64,000 nucleotides of DNA from Bryobacteraceae bacterium (GCA_025056455.1 JANWVY010000002.1:46639-110638), one strand, 5' to 3'; counted from the first letter of the stretch, positions 43,737 to 53,163 are shown. Program-made: numbers and translations. The notes: generated from the sequence alone by a model not told the origin.

Positions 43737-45947
43737 GTGACACCGGACGAATTTCGCCAGCTTGAAGAAAAATTTTATTTCGCGCTGCAACTCAACGAAG
43801 AAGCACGCCTGGCGTATCTCGAAAGTCTTCCGGAGCCGGTTAGCCGGGAAGTTTCCCGCCCGCTGAGAGCGCATGCGGAGGCAAGTGCGGACGTCATCCT
43901 CGAACGGCTGCTGGGACCGTGGAGAATTACTGGGCGCCTCGGCTCGGGGGCAATGGGGACCGTTTATCGAGCACGACGTTGGGACGGAGCGTTTGATAAG
44001 GAAGTCGCCGTCAAGACACTGGCTTCGCTTGCCGCCGGTTCGTTTCTTGCTGAGCGGTTGAGTTTTGAAGCGCGGGTGCTGGCTTCGCTCGAGCATCCAT
44101 CCATTGCGCGCCTGCTCGACGCAGGGGTAGCGGCTGACGGCACGCCTTTTCTGGTGATGGAAAAGGTGGACGGCGTGCCAATTACGGAGTACGTAGAACA
44201 GTTCGGGCTCGATCTGAAAGCGCGCGTCTCTTTGCTGGCCCAGGCAGTGGACGCGGTTGCGTTCGCGCACAGCCGTATGATCCTGCACCGTGACCTAAAG
44301 CCCGCTCACCTGATGGTGGGACCTGGAGGCCAGCTGAAGCTGCTCGATTTTGGAATGGGGAAGATCATAGCTTCGGAAGAGGCGGGTGAGCGCACTCGCT
44401 ATCTCGCCTTCACTCCCGAATACGCGGCCCCCGAACTGAGACGCGGGGAAGTAGCGACCACAGCCGTCGACGTTTACGCACTGGGTAAAATCCTGTTTCA
44501 GCTGGGCGCCGATGAGGATGACGATCTCCGCGCCATCGCGGCAAAAGCTTCGCGCGAAGAACCGGAGGAGCGCTACGCCTCTGCTGCCGCCCTGGCCGCC
44601 GATCTTCGAGCTTGGATCGAGGGCCGCGCCGTGGAAGCTAGAGCTGGAGAACGGCTTTATTCACTGAAGAAATTTGCCTACCGCCATCTTTGGCCCCTCA
44701 CAACAGGCATCTTGCTGCTGGCGGCAGTCCTCATTGGCTCGGCTCTCACCTACCGCCAGTACCGAATTGCGGAAACACGACTATCGGAGTACCAGCGGCT
44801 TCTGCGCACGCTCATGGATGAACTGCTGGTAGCTGTGGAAAAGATACCCGGTAGCACCGAAGCTTCCCAACTGCTGGTGGCGCGTGTCGTGGAAAGCCTT
44901 GAGTCGCTGCGAAAGCACGGTGCTGGATATCGAACTACCGCTTTGGATGTCGCTAGCGCCTATGTTCGTCTTGCGGAGGTGCAGGGCAATCCGTATAATC
45001 ACAACCTCGGTGACACCTCCGGCTCACGCCGTAGTTATCAAGCCGCGCTGGAATTAGCGCGTGCGCAGGACGACGAACGCGCTTCCATCCTCCGCGGTCG
45101 CGCCACGTATGGATTAGCGTGTTTGTCCTTGGCCGACGGCGACCACCGACAAGCCTTGCAGTATGGCGAGGAGGCTCTGCGCATCTTGGCGCCTTGGGCG
45201 CCGCGCGCTAGTCCCTGGCGTCCCGCCTACCATGCCGCAAATGCGGCATCGCTTCTGGCCGACCTGCACAAACGGGAAAACAGGCTTGAGCAAGCCGAAC
45301 GAAATTATCGGCTGGCCGCGACCTATGGTGAGATCGCCGCTCAAGAACCGGAGGTACGTCTTGGCATTCAGCTGGGGAGCATTCTTCAAATCGGCTCGCT
45401 CTATCTTCCCTCGCAACCTGTCCGCGCGCTTAAGGAGTTTGATCACGTTCTGTCCCGACTCGGGGCTCTTGATCCTAAAACTCGTCAACAGAGCAATATC
45501 CTTCGTATGGAAGCGAATGCGCTCCGCAAGCGCGCCAACGCACTAAGTGCATTAGGCCGGCAAGCCAACAACGAAGCCGCGCAGGCCATCTCCGCTGCCG
45601 AAAAACTGCTCGCTCTTGAACCTAGCAATCAGCAAGCGCGATTTGACCTCATTGTGGCCCTCAATGACGCCAGCCTGATTGCAGCGAGAACGGCGAATTG
45701 GCCCCGCGCCCTTGAGTTGGTCAACCGGGCGAGTCAAATGCTCGCCTCTGAGAAAGGACCCTACTACGCGAAGCTTCATGCGGAAACAGAGCTTTATGCA
45801 GGAATCTACGAGGCTAAGATCGGGCAAGGAGACCGGCGATGGAAGCGAGCATTACAACGCATCGAGGCAACAAATGAAACCGAAGAGGACCGAGCGCGGC
45901 AGAGGGAAGCGCGCGAAGCAATCACCCGACTGTTGGGGAAACCGTAA
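43737..45947 (+). CDS. transmembrane Ser/Thr protein kinase with TPR-like sensor region
   Basis: A 736-residue Hanks-type kinase. The glycine loop GRLGSGAMGTVYRA, the lysine K93 (VAVKTL), the catalytic D186 (HRDLKP) and the DFG motif at D204 are intact, but the catalytic-loop Asn is replaced by His191 (HRDLKPAH). A single membrane helix (319-337) separates the kinase from a ~400-residue C-terminal part made of TPR-like helical repeats (YQAALELARAQDDERAS; ERNYRLAATYGEIAAQEP). Topology places that part across the membrane. It is paired with the upstream ECF sigma factor, as in other sigma-kinase modules. Confidence 0.88.
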   Translation: MTPDEFRQLEEKFYFALQLNEEARLAYLESLPEPVSREVSRPLRAHAEASADVILERLLGPWRITGRLGSGAMGTVYRARRWDGAFDKEVAVKTLASLAAGSFLAERLSFEARVLASLEHPSIARLLDAGVAADGTPFLVMEKVDGVPITEYVEQFGLDLKARVSLLAQAVDAVAFAHSRMILHRDLKPAHLMVGPGGQLKLLDFGMGKIIASEEAGERTRYLAFTPEYAAPELRRGEVATTAVDVYALGKILFQLGADEDDDLRAIAAKASREEPEERYASAAALAADLRAWIEGRAVEARAGERLYSLKKFAYRHLWPLTTGILLLAAVLIGSALTYRQYRIAETRLSEYQRLLRTLMDELLVAVEKIPGSTEASQLLVARVVESLESLRKHGAGYRTTALDVASAYVRLAEVQGNPYNHNLGDTSGSRRSYQAALELARAQDDERASILRGRATYGLACLSLADGDHRQALQYGEEALRILAPWAPRASPWRPAYHAANAASLLADLHKRENRLEQAERNYRLAATYGEIAAQEPEVRLGIQLGSILQIGSLYLPSQPVRALKEFDHVLSRLGALDPKTRQQSNILRMEANALRKRANALSALGRQANNEAAQAISAAEKLLALEPSNQQARFDLIVALNDASLIAARTANWPRALELVNRASQMLASEKGPYYAKLHAETELYAGIYEAKIGQGDRRWKRALQRIEATNETEEDRARQREAREAITRLLGKP

Positions 45948-45956
45948 CTGTTCTAG

Positions 45957-45976
45957 CCGAGCGGCCGCGAGCTCGG
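45957..45976 (+). terminator. hairpin after the kinase gene
   Basis: CCGAGC (45957-45962) and GCTCGG (45971-45976) form a 6-bp stem ten bases after the kinase stop. A mixed AACTTTCTTC follows rather than a clean T-run, so terminator function is only possible. Confidence 0.4.
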
Positions 45977-46151
45977 AACTTTCTTCAAGAGAACCCGGCG
46001 ACGTAGTTTTGAGTTTGCTCTAGCGCGGGACGCCTGGTGGGGAAAAATCCCGATCCTTTGAAACCCCACACCTCGTTCTTGCCCACCGTGTGAGCCGCCC
46101 TGGGAAAAGGCACAAGAAAAGCTCAGAGGGCGTGTGCTCAAACTCGCCCCC

Positions 46152-47447
46152 TCAAACTTTATGGGGAGGTGGCACCTCGAAGCCCTTGCGGTAGGTGTCC
46201 ACGAGTAAGGCGTTGGCTTTCGGGTTATTGAGGAACTGCTCTTTATCCGGGTCGAAGTCCAGCACACCGCCAACACGAAAAGCTGCATTGGCCAGGTGCG
46301 CCAGCGCACAGGAGTAGTGTGCCGTCTCGAGCGGCCCGTTGAGTTCCTCAGGCTTGCGACTACGCACAGCTTGAATAAAATTCTCAAAATGCCGCGTCGG
46401 CGCGCTGCCCTTCGGTCCGGGCTTTCCTTCGCGACCCAAAAACACCTGGTACTTGGTGTAGCCGCTGATCACCATATAGCCCTCTGAGCCATAGAACAGA
46501 TTTCCGTTGGCTTCGTCGGTTTCGTTGTTCGAGCACCAGAAGCGAACGGCGATCTCCGCAAACTTCTTTTCGCGACCAAATTCGCACAGTGCCGTCATCA
46601 GCTCGGGAGTTTCCCGGTGGTCGTTCCAAAGATACTTCCCGCCCATGGCGCAAATCCGCGTTGGATGCTTGACACCGAGACCCCATTGCAGCATGTCCAG
46701 TTCGTGCACGCCTTGGTTGCCAATTTCGCCGTTGCCGTAATCCCAAGTCCAATGCCAATTGTAGTGAACGTGGTTTTTGGAATAGGGTCGGAACTTCGCC
46801 GGACCCACCCAGAGGTTGTAATCCAAGGTGGAGGGAGGATTCTCAACTGGGTGGTTCACGAGTTTAGGACGCCACTTGAAGATGGTGGCACGGGCCATGT
46901 AAACATCCCCAATCACACCCTGGCGGAGCTTGTCGACCGCCTCGCGAATCGCTTCCGAGCTCCGCAACTGCACGCCGTGCTGCACGATGCGGTTATACTT
47001 TTTCGCGGCCGCCATCATGCTACGGCCTTCGGCCAGCGAGTGCGTCGCGGGTTTTTCCACGTACACGTCTTTGCCCGCCTGGCAAGCCCAAATTGTGGCC
47101 AAAGCATGCCAGTGATTGGGAGTAGCGATACTCACCACGTCGATGTCCTTATCGTCAAAGACGCGGCGCATATCCTGTACAACCGCTGGGCGGCGCCCAT
47201 AGCGCTTTTCAAACGCAGCAGCGCGCTCGTTAGCCACGGCGAGATCCACGTCCACTAAGGCGGCGACCTCTACATTTTCGAGGGGTTCGAAGCCGTCGAT
47301 ATGGTTTTTGCCTCTCCCGTTCACGCCAATCACAGCCACGCGAATACGGTCATTGGCTCCCCGCGCCCGCTCAGTCGCGCCTCCAGCAAAGGCGGCGGGT
47401 GCGCTAGCCGAGGCCATCAGAACAAATTCCCTGCGGTTCACTCTCAT
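46152..47447 (-). CDS. Tat-exported Gfo/Idh/MocA-family oxidoreductase
   Basis: A 431-residue NAD(P)-dependent oxidoreductase. The twin-arginine leader (VNRREFVLMASASAPAAFA, RR at 5-6) predicts folded export. The Rossmann motif is VIGVNGRGKNHI, and the catalytic-region Lys lies in YVEKPATHS. Later segments (WTWDYGNGEIGNQGVHELDM) are typical of the sugar/inositol dehydrogenase branch found in Acidobacteria, Planctomycetes and Bacteroidetes. A periplasmic sugar or sugar-acid oxidoreductase is likely; substrate unknown. The start is the ATG directly before VNRREF. Confidence 0.9.
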   Translation of the reverse strand: MRVNRREFVLMASASAPAAFAGGATERARGANDRIRVAVIGVNGRGKNHIDGFEPLENVEVAALVDVDLAVANERAAAFEKRYGRRPAVVQDMRRVFDDKDIDVVSIATPNHWHALATIWACQAGKDVYVEKPATHSLAEGRSMMAAAKKYNRIVQHGVQLRSSEAIREAVDKLRQGVIGDVYMARATIFKWRPKLVNHPVENPPSTLDYNLWVGPAKFRPYSKNHVHYNWHWTWDYGNGEIGNQGVHELDMLQWGLGVKHPTRICAMGGKYLWNDHRETPELMTALCEFGREKKFAEIAVRFWCSNNETDEANGNLFYGSEGYMVISGYTKYQVFLGREGKPGPKGSAPTRHFENFIQAVRSRKPEELNGPLETAHYSCALAHLANAAFRVGGVLDFDPDKEQFLNNPKANALLVDTYRKGFEVPPPHKV

Positions 47448-47543
47448 CCTCCCGGCAGAACGATTGCCAAAGTCGTGTCCGAACAACCTCACAATATCAA
47501 GTTTTCTTCCTACTTGCGAGCTCGCCAGTGCGGTGGAAATCTC

Positions 47544-50177
47544 TCAGGCTTTGGCCCGGCTTCGAGCAGCTTTACGAGAAGCGCGTTTTGTGGTTCCGCC
47601 CTGTTCTTCAAGCTGCTGTTTGCGCTCCACCAGCATCTGATAGGCTTGCTCCTCCGTAATCTGCATGGGGTCTTGGCCGCGCGGGACGCTCGCATGAATT
47701 TCCCCATCGGTGACATACGGGCCATACCGCCCGCTTAATAACTTGACTGGTTTTCCAAACACCGGATGCGGGCCAAACTCTTTTAAGACGGTTTGCGTGC
47801 GGGCCGCAGCTCGCCGCCGGGTTGTCCGCGGCTGAGCGAGAATCTCCAGGGCTCGCTCGAGTGTGATGTCGAGAGGAGACTCCTCAGGCGGCAGGGAGCG
47901 CGTTTCTTCCCCGCATTGAATGTATGGACCGAAACGTCCGTTTGCGGCAATCACTGCCTCGCCCGTCTCTGGATGCTGGCCCAAGGTGCGGGGAAGAGAA
48001 AGAAGCTTCACGGCATAGTTCAGGTCCACGTCCTTGAGATCGGTTCCAGCCAGAAGTGAGGCCATCTTCGGTTTTGATCCATCGCGGCCATCACCAAGCT
48101 GCACGTAGGGACCATAGCGCCCCACTTTCAAGTAAACGGGCTCGCCCGTTTCTGGATGCAAGCCGAGGGACTCGGGCTCACGGCTCGCGTTTTCAAGCAA
48201 CTCAACCGCTTTTTCCAGCGTTAATTCATCGGGCGGCAGATCCTCAGGTAGACTTGCTCGGCGTTCTCCATCGGAAAGAAAAGGCCCATATTTGCCAATA
48301 CGCACTTCGAGTTTCCTTCCCTGCCATTCGCCAAGGGGAATCGAGTTGATCACGCGGGGGTCAATCTCACGCTCTCCCATGGCCACCAGGGCGCGTAATC
48401 CGCGGTCATTTTCGCCGTAATAAAAGTTCCGGAGGTAGGTGAGAGGATCGGACTCGCCGCGCGAGATGGCGTCCAGATCATCCTCAAGACGCGCCGTATA
48501 CGAGTAGTCGAGGTAGTGGGTGAAATATTGCTCGAGTAAGCCAATGACGGCCATGGCGGTAAACGTTGGAACGAGCGCGTTTCCCTTCTTAAACGCGTAC
48601 GAGCGGTTGAGCACGAGCTCGACAATCGAGGCCCAGGTCGAGGGGCGTCCAATGCCGAGCCGCTCTAGTTCCCGGATCAATGACCCTTCGGTGTAGCGGT
48701 TGGGAGGTTGAGTTTTGCGGTCAAGCGTTTCGGCTTTTTCACAGCGTAGCGAGTCGCCTGGCGCAAGCCGCGGCAGATGGCGATCTTTTTCCTCTCCCTC
48801 TTCGTCTTCGGAAACCTGGTAGGCCTTGAGAAAGCCTGCAAACTCAATCGTTTTTCCCGAGGCGCGGAAGGTCGCATCGCCAGCTTCGATCGTGACGACG
48901 GTGTTGGTCCCGCGTGCATCCGCCATCTGGCAGGCCACCGTGCGTTTGTAGATCAAATCATACAGGCGAAACGCGTCTTCTCCCAGTTGTGTACGAACGG
49001 TCTCCGGATCGGCGAAGTTCTCGCTCGCGGGGCGAATCGCTTCGTGCGCCTCCTGGGCGTTCTTGACCTTGGTTTCATACTGCCGGACCGCTGGCGAAAG
49101 ATATTCTTCCCCGTACTCGCGCACGATCAAGGCGCGTGCGCCGCGAATCGCTTCATCGGACAGCGAAGTAGAATCGGTCCGCATGTAGGTGATGAAGCCG
49201 TTCTCATAGAGCTGTTGGGCGATCTGCATCGTGCGCTTGGCCGAAAAGCGGAGCTTCGAGTTGGCTTCCATCTGCAGCGTTGAAGTCACGAAGGGCGCAG
49301 CTGGGCGCTGAACAAAGGGTTTTTCTTCGACCGAACGCGTGAGAATGGGAGCCGTTTGCAGCAGGCCAACCACACGCTGAGCCTCGGCCTCACCCAGCAA
49401 GACCACGGACTCCGGATCCTGCAGCATCCCCGTGTCGGGATTGAAATCTTTGCTGGTGGCAACCTTTTTCCCGCCCAGTTGCACCAAATCCGCTTCAAAG
49501 GCTGGTTCGGCATCCGGTTTTCGAAACGTCGCCTTCACGCCCCAGTAGCGAGCGGGCCGAAAGCGAATCCGGGCGCGCTCGCGCTCCACGAGCAGGCGCA
49601 CTGCCACCGACTGCACGCGTCCCGCGGAAAAGCCCGGCGCCATCTTCTTCCATAACAACGGACTCACTTCATAGCCGAACAAACGGTCCACAATACGTCG
49701 TGTCTCTTGGGCCCGCACCAGGGCTTCGTCAATGTCGCGCGGATTTTCAATGGCATGCTGAATGGCCTCGCGCGTGATCTCATTGAAGACCAACCGCCGC
49801 GTGGGAATACGTGGTTTTAAAACTTGGTAGAGATGCCAGGAGATGGACTCCCCTTCCCGGTCCTCGTCAGTGGCCAAAAACAACCGGTCGGCCTTCTTTA
49901 CGAGCTCCTGGAGCTCTTTGACCTGTTCTTTCTTCGACTTAGGAATGACGTAAAGGGGCTCAAAGTCAGCCTCGGTGTTGACTCCAAGGCGTGACCAGGG
50001 CTCCTTCTTGTATTTCGCCGGAATTTCCGAGGCGCTTTCCGGAAGGTCACGGATGTGACCCATCGAAGCGCGAACCGTAAAATCTTTCCCGAGAAACTTG
50101 GTGATGGTTTTCGCCTTGGTCGGCGATTCGACAATCACGAGAGATTTCGTCGACTGTGCTTCACTTTTCGCTGGCAT
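47544..50177 (-). CDS. topA: DNA topoisomerase I
   Basis: An 877-residue type IA topoisomerase that relaxes negative supercoils. The N-terminal Toprim domain has SLVIVESPTKAKTI and DEDREGESISWHL; the active-site Tyr is in ITYMRTDSTSLS near residue 330. The last ~300 residues hold four Topo C-terminal repeats, each with a GRYGPY/GKYGPF core (e.g. GEPVYLKVGRYGPYVQLGD), in place of the Cys4 zinc fingers of E. coli TopA. The C-terminus is Lys/Arg-rich (RASRKAARSRAKA). No operon partner is obvious. Confidence 0.95.
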   Translation of the reverse strand: MPAKSEAQSTKSLVIVESPTKAKTITKFLGKDFTVRASMGHIRDLPESASEIPAKYKKEPWSRLGVNTEADFEPLYVIPKSKKEQVKELQELVKKADRLFLATDEDREGESISWHLYQVLKPRIPTRRLVFNEITREAIQHAIENPRDIDEALVRAQETRRIVDRLFGYEVSPLLWKKMAPGFSAGRVQSVAVRLLVERERARIRFRPARYWGVKATFRKPDAEPAFEADLVQLGGKKVATSKDFNPDTGMLQDPESVVLLGEAEAQRVVGLLQTAPILTRSVEEKPFVQRPAAPFVTSTLQMEANSKLRFSAKRTMQIAQQLYENGFITYMRTDSTSLSDEAIRGARALIVREYGEEYLSPAVRQYETKVKNAQEAHEAIRPASENFADPETVRTQLGEDAFRLYDLIYKRTVACQMADARGTNTVVTIEAGDATFRASGKTIEFAGFLKAYQVSEDEEGEEKDRHLPRLAPGDSLRCEKAETLDRKTQPPNRYTEGSLIRELERLGIGRPSTWASIVELVLNRSYAFKKGNALVPTFTAMAVIGLLEQYFTHYLDYSYTARLEDDLDAISRGESDPLTYLRNFYYGENDRGLRALVAMGEREIDPRVINSIPLGEWQGRKLEVRIGKYGPFLSDGERRASLPEDLPPDELTLEKAVELLENASREPESLGLHPETGEPVYLKVGRYGPYVQLGDGRDGSKPKMASLLAGTDLKDVDLNYAVKLLSLPRTLGQHPETGEAVIAANGRFGPYIQCGEETRSLPPEESPLDITLERALEILAQPRTTRRRAAARTQTVLKEFGPHPVFGKPVKLLSGRYGPYVTDGEIHASVPRGQDPMQITEEQAYQMLVERKQQLEEQGGTTKRASRKAARSRAKA

Positions 50178-50509
50178 GTAGATGGTCGTTGCCGGCGGCG
50201 CCGAACCTCAGCCGTACCCGAGCCCCGAAGGACACTCCCCAGGACCACCGGCTGCTGGCAAACGCATGTGGCGGGAGGTCTAGGGGCGCGGGCGATTGAA
50301 CCGCAAGCCAACTTGCGAGGGGAACCCGACCGCTCCCCAGGGGAGGGGGTTCCGGAGGACGGCTAGCGGATGACGCCGCAAGTCTCCGACGAAACTTACT
50401 GTGGCAAATCGCAAGGCGGCAAGTCAAATTCGGCGCCGCTTGCCGCATGCCGCACGGACCTCGATACACGCTGACAAGTTTATTATTATCAATGTTTTAA
50501 ATGGGAAAC
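50178..50509. other. 332-bp gap between topA and the AAA-linked gene, with an 8-bp stem hairpin
   Basis: No gene is evident. It should contain the topA promoter on the minus strand. GCGGCAAG (50416-50423) and CTTGCCGC (50439-50446) form an 8-bp stem with a 15-nt loop; for the minus-strand gene ending at 50510 this lies ~65 bp past the stop and could act as a terminator or processing site. Nearby is an AT-rich patch (50476-50510) and a short C/G palindrome at 50333-50345. Confidence 0.5.
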
Positions 50510-52345
50510 TTACCAAATGTAGTCCTTGGCAATTTCACGGCGGTGGTAGCCGTCGAGCACATGCACGATGCGGATTTTTTTGAGCTTGGAAGGAGAGAGC
50601 TGACCTAAAGGAATATATACGATTTGTTTACCTAAGTGACTGGCAATGGAGCGGAAAATCGAACGCGGCGGCCTCGCCGCGACATACACCACATAGCGAT
50701 CGAGCGAATAGTCTAATCCCGCCATGAGCAAGCGCTCCGCCTTGGTCTCCGCAAAATCGTAGTCCGGATCGGTCCAGACGTCAAACATCCGGCGCGGAGG
50801 CAGTGTCATTAGCAAGCCGCCATACTCAGCCCGTCCGATTCCGGGTCCAACCAGGTGATCAAAGGGCGGGGTGGAGTAGAAGGCCATATCGGATTCATTT
50901 TGGTGCTCGCCGAGCCAGGTGGTGAGGTAGCGATAGCGTCCCTCACGGTCCTCGTCAAAAATGAGAACGACGGCGCCCGCCTCGCCGGCGGCGCGCTGTG
51001 CATGGCGAACGTAAATCTTGCCCTGGTGCCAGTTGCGGATGGTCTCGCGGATGTCGATGCCATCGGCGAGTGTCGTCGTGAAGGGCTCAACGCGGCTCCG
51101 CTCTTCGCTAATCATGCTCCGGGCCTTTTGTTTTAAGTACCGACCATAGTCCTCAATCACGAGATCCTCGGGAGGGTAGGAGCAGATGGCATTGCCGCCC
51201 AGCTGCTCGGCCCATTCACCCGGCCGACCCTCCTTCTTTCGAGGTTTCAGGTTGGTGGGACGGGTGAGCTGCTTGGGGCGAGGCAGCCGGCGCCGGATCT
51301 TGATCTTGCGCGTATTGAGGAACACCTCTTCGGCAGTGAGCCGGACGGTCTGGAGGTCAGATGTGTCTTGCTGTGGGAAGTAGCGGTTGGCGGTTTGCCA
51401 CACCTCCCAAGCGTAGTTGTCGTCGACAACGGCGCGGGCCGCCAGGGTGAGATCGTAAAGGCTGGCCACCAAATCTCCGTCCGTCCGGGCAAGGTTGCGC
51501 GTATAGACAGCCAGAGCGCGCCTCTGCCAGGGCGAGATGCGATCTCCAGTAATCGCTTCATAGTTTTCACCGGCCTCTTTCAAAAGCTCATATTGCAGGC
51601 GGGCGCGGTCCGGGAAATTTCCCTCAAGCGTTTCCCGCCAGGCGAGATACTTCTCCTGCACCCAGGGGATTTCAACGGTAATTTCGGCCAGGCAATCTGG
51701 GTGCGGATTCAGGAGGCTCACTTCCAGACGAGATTTCGCGGGCCGGGGTTCGGGCTGGGGCTGTTCCATCGCTTCAAGAACGGCCTCTAGCAAGTTTAAG
51801 GACAAGACGATGAGCGTCGGTGCGCCCGAATCGGCCCCTTGCAGTTTCCACGCCAGAGCCGAAGCGTGAGACTCGATCCCGGCAGTACGGGGAGGTGGAA
51901 ACAGCCGGTAGAGCTCGACATATCTTTCCAGGCCAAGAAAACCCACCGCCGCCGTATCCGGATAGACGCTGGGAAGATGCGGTCGCTGCCCCGTATCAGG
52001 TTCTAAGAAAAGCAGTTCCGCTCCGACTTCAAGGCCGCTCCGAACGGCCTCAACAAACGGGTCGCCCGGCTCAATCGGATAATAGACGGCGTTTTCCTCT
52101 TCTTCTTCGCCGGCCGACGTGCACAGGATCACAGACATCTGTGGCAGACGCTGTACGCCCTCAAGCAACCACCCCGCAAAACAACCAGGTAGCTCCACGG
52201 CCACGACGCGCGGGCGCATCTTGAGAATTTTGCGCCGCAGGGCGACGGCAAACTCCAGCCGCCCGGGCACAACCGGGAAATAGGTGAACTCTCCGCGGCG
52301 AAGATCCTGGGGAAGCCAAACGCCTGCCTCAAGGTCGCGGCGCAT
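50510..52345 (-). CDS. 611-residue protein of unknown function linked to a MoxR-like ATPase (TraB/DUF5682-like N-terminus)
   Basis: A large soluble protein without signal peptide. The first ~120 residues resemble TraB/ChaN-fold proteins and the DUF5682 proteins often linked to MoxR ATPases: a strand-helix core with VVAVELPG at 47-54, then VILCTS and VYYPIEPGDPFVEAVR, followed by ELLFLEPDTG. A helical middle (~225-345) follows, then a basic linker (residues 346-375). The C-terminal ~190 residues carry a tight block of likely conserved motifs (TLADGIDIRETIRNWHQG, VVLIFDEDREG, STPPFDHLVGPGIGR, VWTDPDYDF, VHVLDGYHRRE) that I cannot assign. No DxSxS MIDAS of a vWA domain is present. It overlaps the AAA gene by 17 bp. 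Confidence 0.7.
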   Translation of the reverse strand: MRRDLEAGVWLPQDLRRGEFTYFPVVPGRLEFAVALRRKILKMRPRVVAVELPGCFAGWLLEGVQRLPQMSVILCTSAGEEEEENAVYYPIEPGDPFVEAVRSGLEVGAELLFLEPDTGQRPHLPSVYPDTAAVGFLGLERYVELYRLFPPPRTAGIESHASALAWKLQGADSGAPTLIVLSLNLLEAVLEAMEQPQPEPRPAKSRLEVSLLNPHPDCLAEITVEIPWVQEKYLAWRETLEGNFPDRARLQYELLKEAGENYEAITGDRISPWQRRALAVYTRNLARTDGDLVASLYDLTLAARAVVDDNYAWEVWQTANRYFPQQDTSDLQTVRLTAEEVFLNTRKIKIRRRLPRPKQLTRPTNLKPRKKEGRPGEWAEQLGGNAICSYPPEDLVIEDYGRYLKQKARSMISEERSRVEPFTTTLADGIDIRETIRNWHQGKIYVRHAQRAAGEAGAVVLIFDEDREGRYRYLTTWLGEHQNESDMAFYSTPPFDHLVGPGIGRAEYGGLLMTLPPRRMFDVWTDPDYDFAETKAERLLMAGLDYSLDRYVVYVAARPPRSIFRSIASHLGKQIVYIPLGQLSPSKLKKIRIVHVLDGYHRREIAKDYIW

Positions 52346-53156
52346 ATCGCAAAGCCTCGTGCCCCAGAACTTCCACTAGCGCTGTGTGCAGCGCTTGGCG
52401 GTAGCTCAGCTCATCCTTGGCCAGTTTTCTGAGCTTGCAAGCAAACCGTACGATGTTAATCCCGTCTCGAACCGTATAACGTTCTTCGGCCGCATGCGCA
52501 TTTTGGAGGAAATCGGTCACATAGTCCAGCACATATTCGTCGCTAAAGGGCAGGTTTGCTTTGAGAATCGCCAGTTCTTCGTTACGCTCAGGAAAATCAA
52601 TCAAAATTTGGGGCTGGAGACGCGAGTGGATATATTCCGGCAAATCGAAAGTTGAGGCGTCATCGTTCATGGTGGCGACGAGCCGGAATTCCGGATGCGC
52701 CCGGATCTTGATCCCCGCCACAATCGACTCCACATAGCGGCGGTTGTCCAGAAGTGGGGCGAGGCTGGCCCAGCTTTTTTCGGACATCCGATTGCCTTCA
52801 TCGAGAATCGCCACGCCGCCGCGCAACATCGCCGTGACCAGCGGTGAGGCGACGTAGCGGAGCTTACCCGCCCCCTCAATGACTGGCGTAACCAGCAGAT
52901 CTTCTGGGCGAGTGTCCACCGTGGCCTGAAGAATATAAACCTCTTTCCCCAAGCGCTTGGCGGCGGCATAAGCCAAGGTCGTTTTCCCTACTCCGGGCTT
53001 GCCGATGAGCCGGGGATTCATGGGAAGGTCCTGTTCGTCGATCACTAGCCAGGCGGCTAGGAGCTGGCGCATGACATCCTCCTGACCGACCCAGTCCACA
53101 ACCAGTTCATCGGGATGCGCTAGATGCAGCGATACTCCTTCGATCTCGACCACCAT
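52329..53156 (-). CDS. MoxR-like AAA+ ATPase
   Basis: A 275-residue AAA_5/MoxR-type ATPase. Walker A GKPGVGKTT (52-60), Walker B VAILDE (115-120), sensor-1 Asn164 in VATMND and a likely arginine finger in IHSRLQ are all present. There is a short C-terminal lid. MoxR ATPases act as chaperones or remodelers for partner proteins, often vWA-domain proteins, encoded beside them. Here the only partner is the 611-residue protein, whose gene overlaps by 17 bp, so the two are translationally coupled. The ATG lies 7 bp after a CATAAT hexamer on the minus strand. Confidence 0.88.
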   Translation of the reverse strand: MVVEIEGVSLHLAHPDELVVDWVGQEDVMRQLLAAWLVIDEQDLPMNPRLIGKPGVGKTTLAYAAAKRLGKEVYILQATVDTRPEDLLVTPVIEGAGKLRYVASPLVTAMLRGGVAILDEGNRMSEKSWASLAPLLDNRRYVESIVAGIKIRAHPEFRLVATMNDDASTFDLPEYIHSRLQPQILIDFPERNEELAILKANLPFSDEYVLDYVTDFLQNAHAAEERYTVRDGINIVRFACKLRKLAKDELSYRQALHTALVEVLGHEALRYAPRP

Positions 53157-53163
53157 GGTTTTG

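Noticed and set aside
50510..52345. Reading the AAA partner as a vWA-domain protein
   Set aside because: No DxSxS plus T/D MIDAS residues can be found; the Asp-rich motifs have different spacing.
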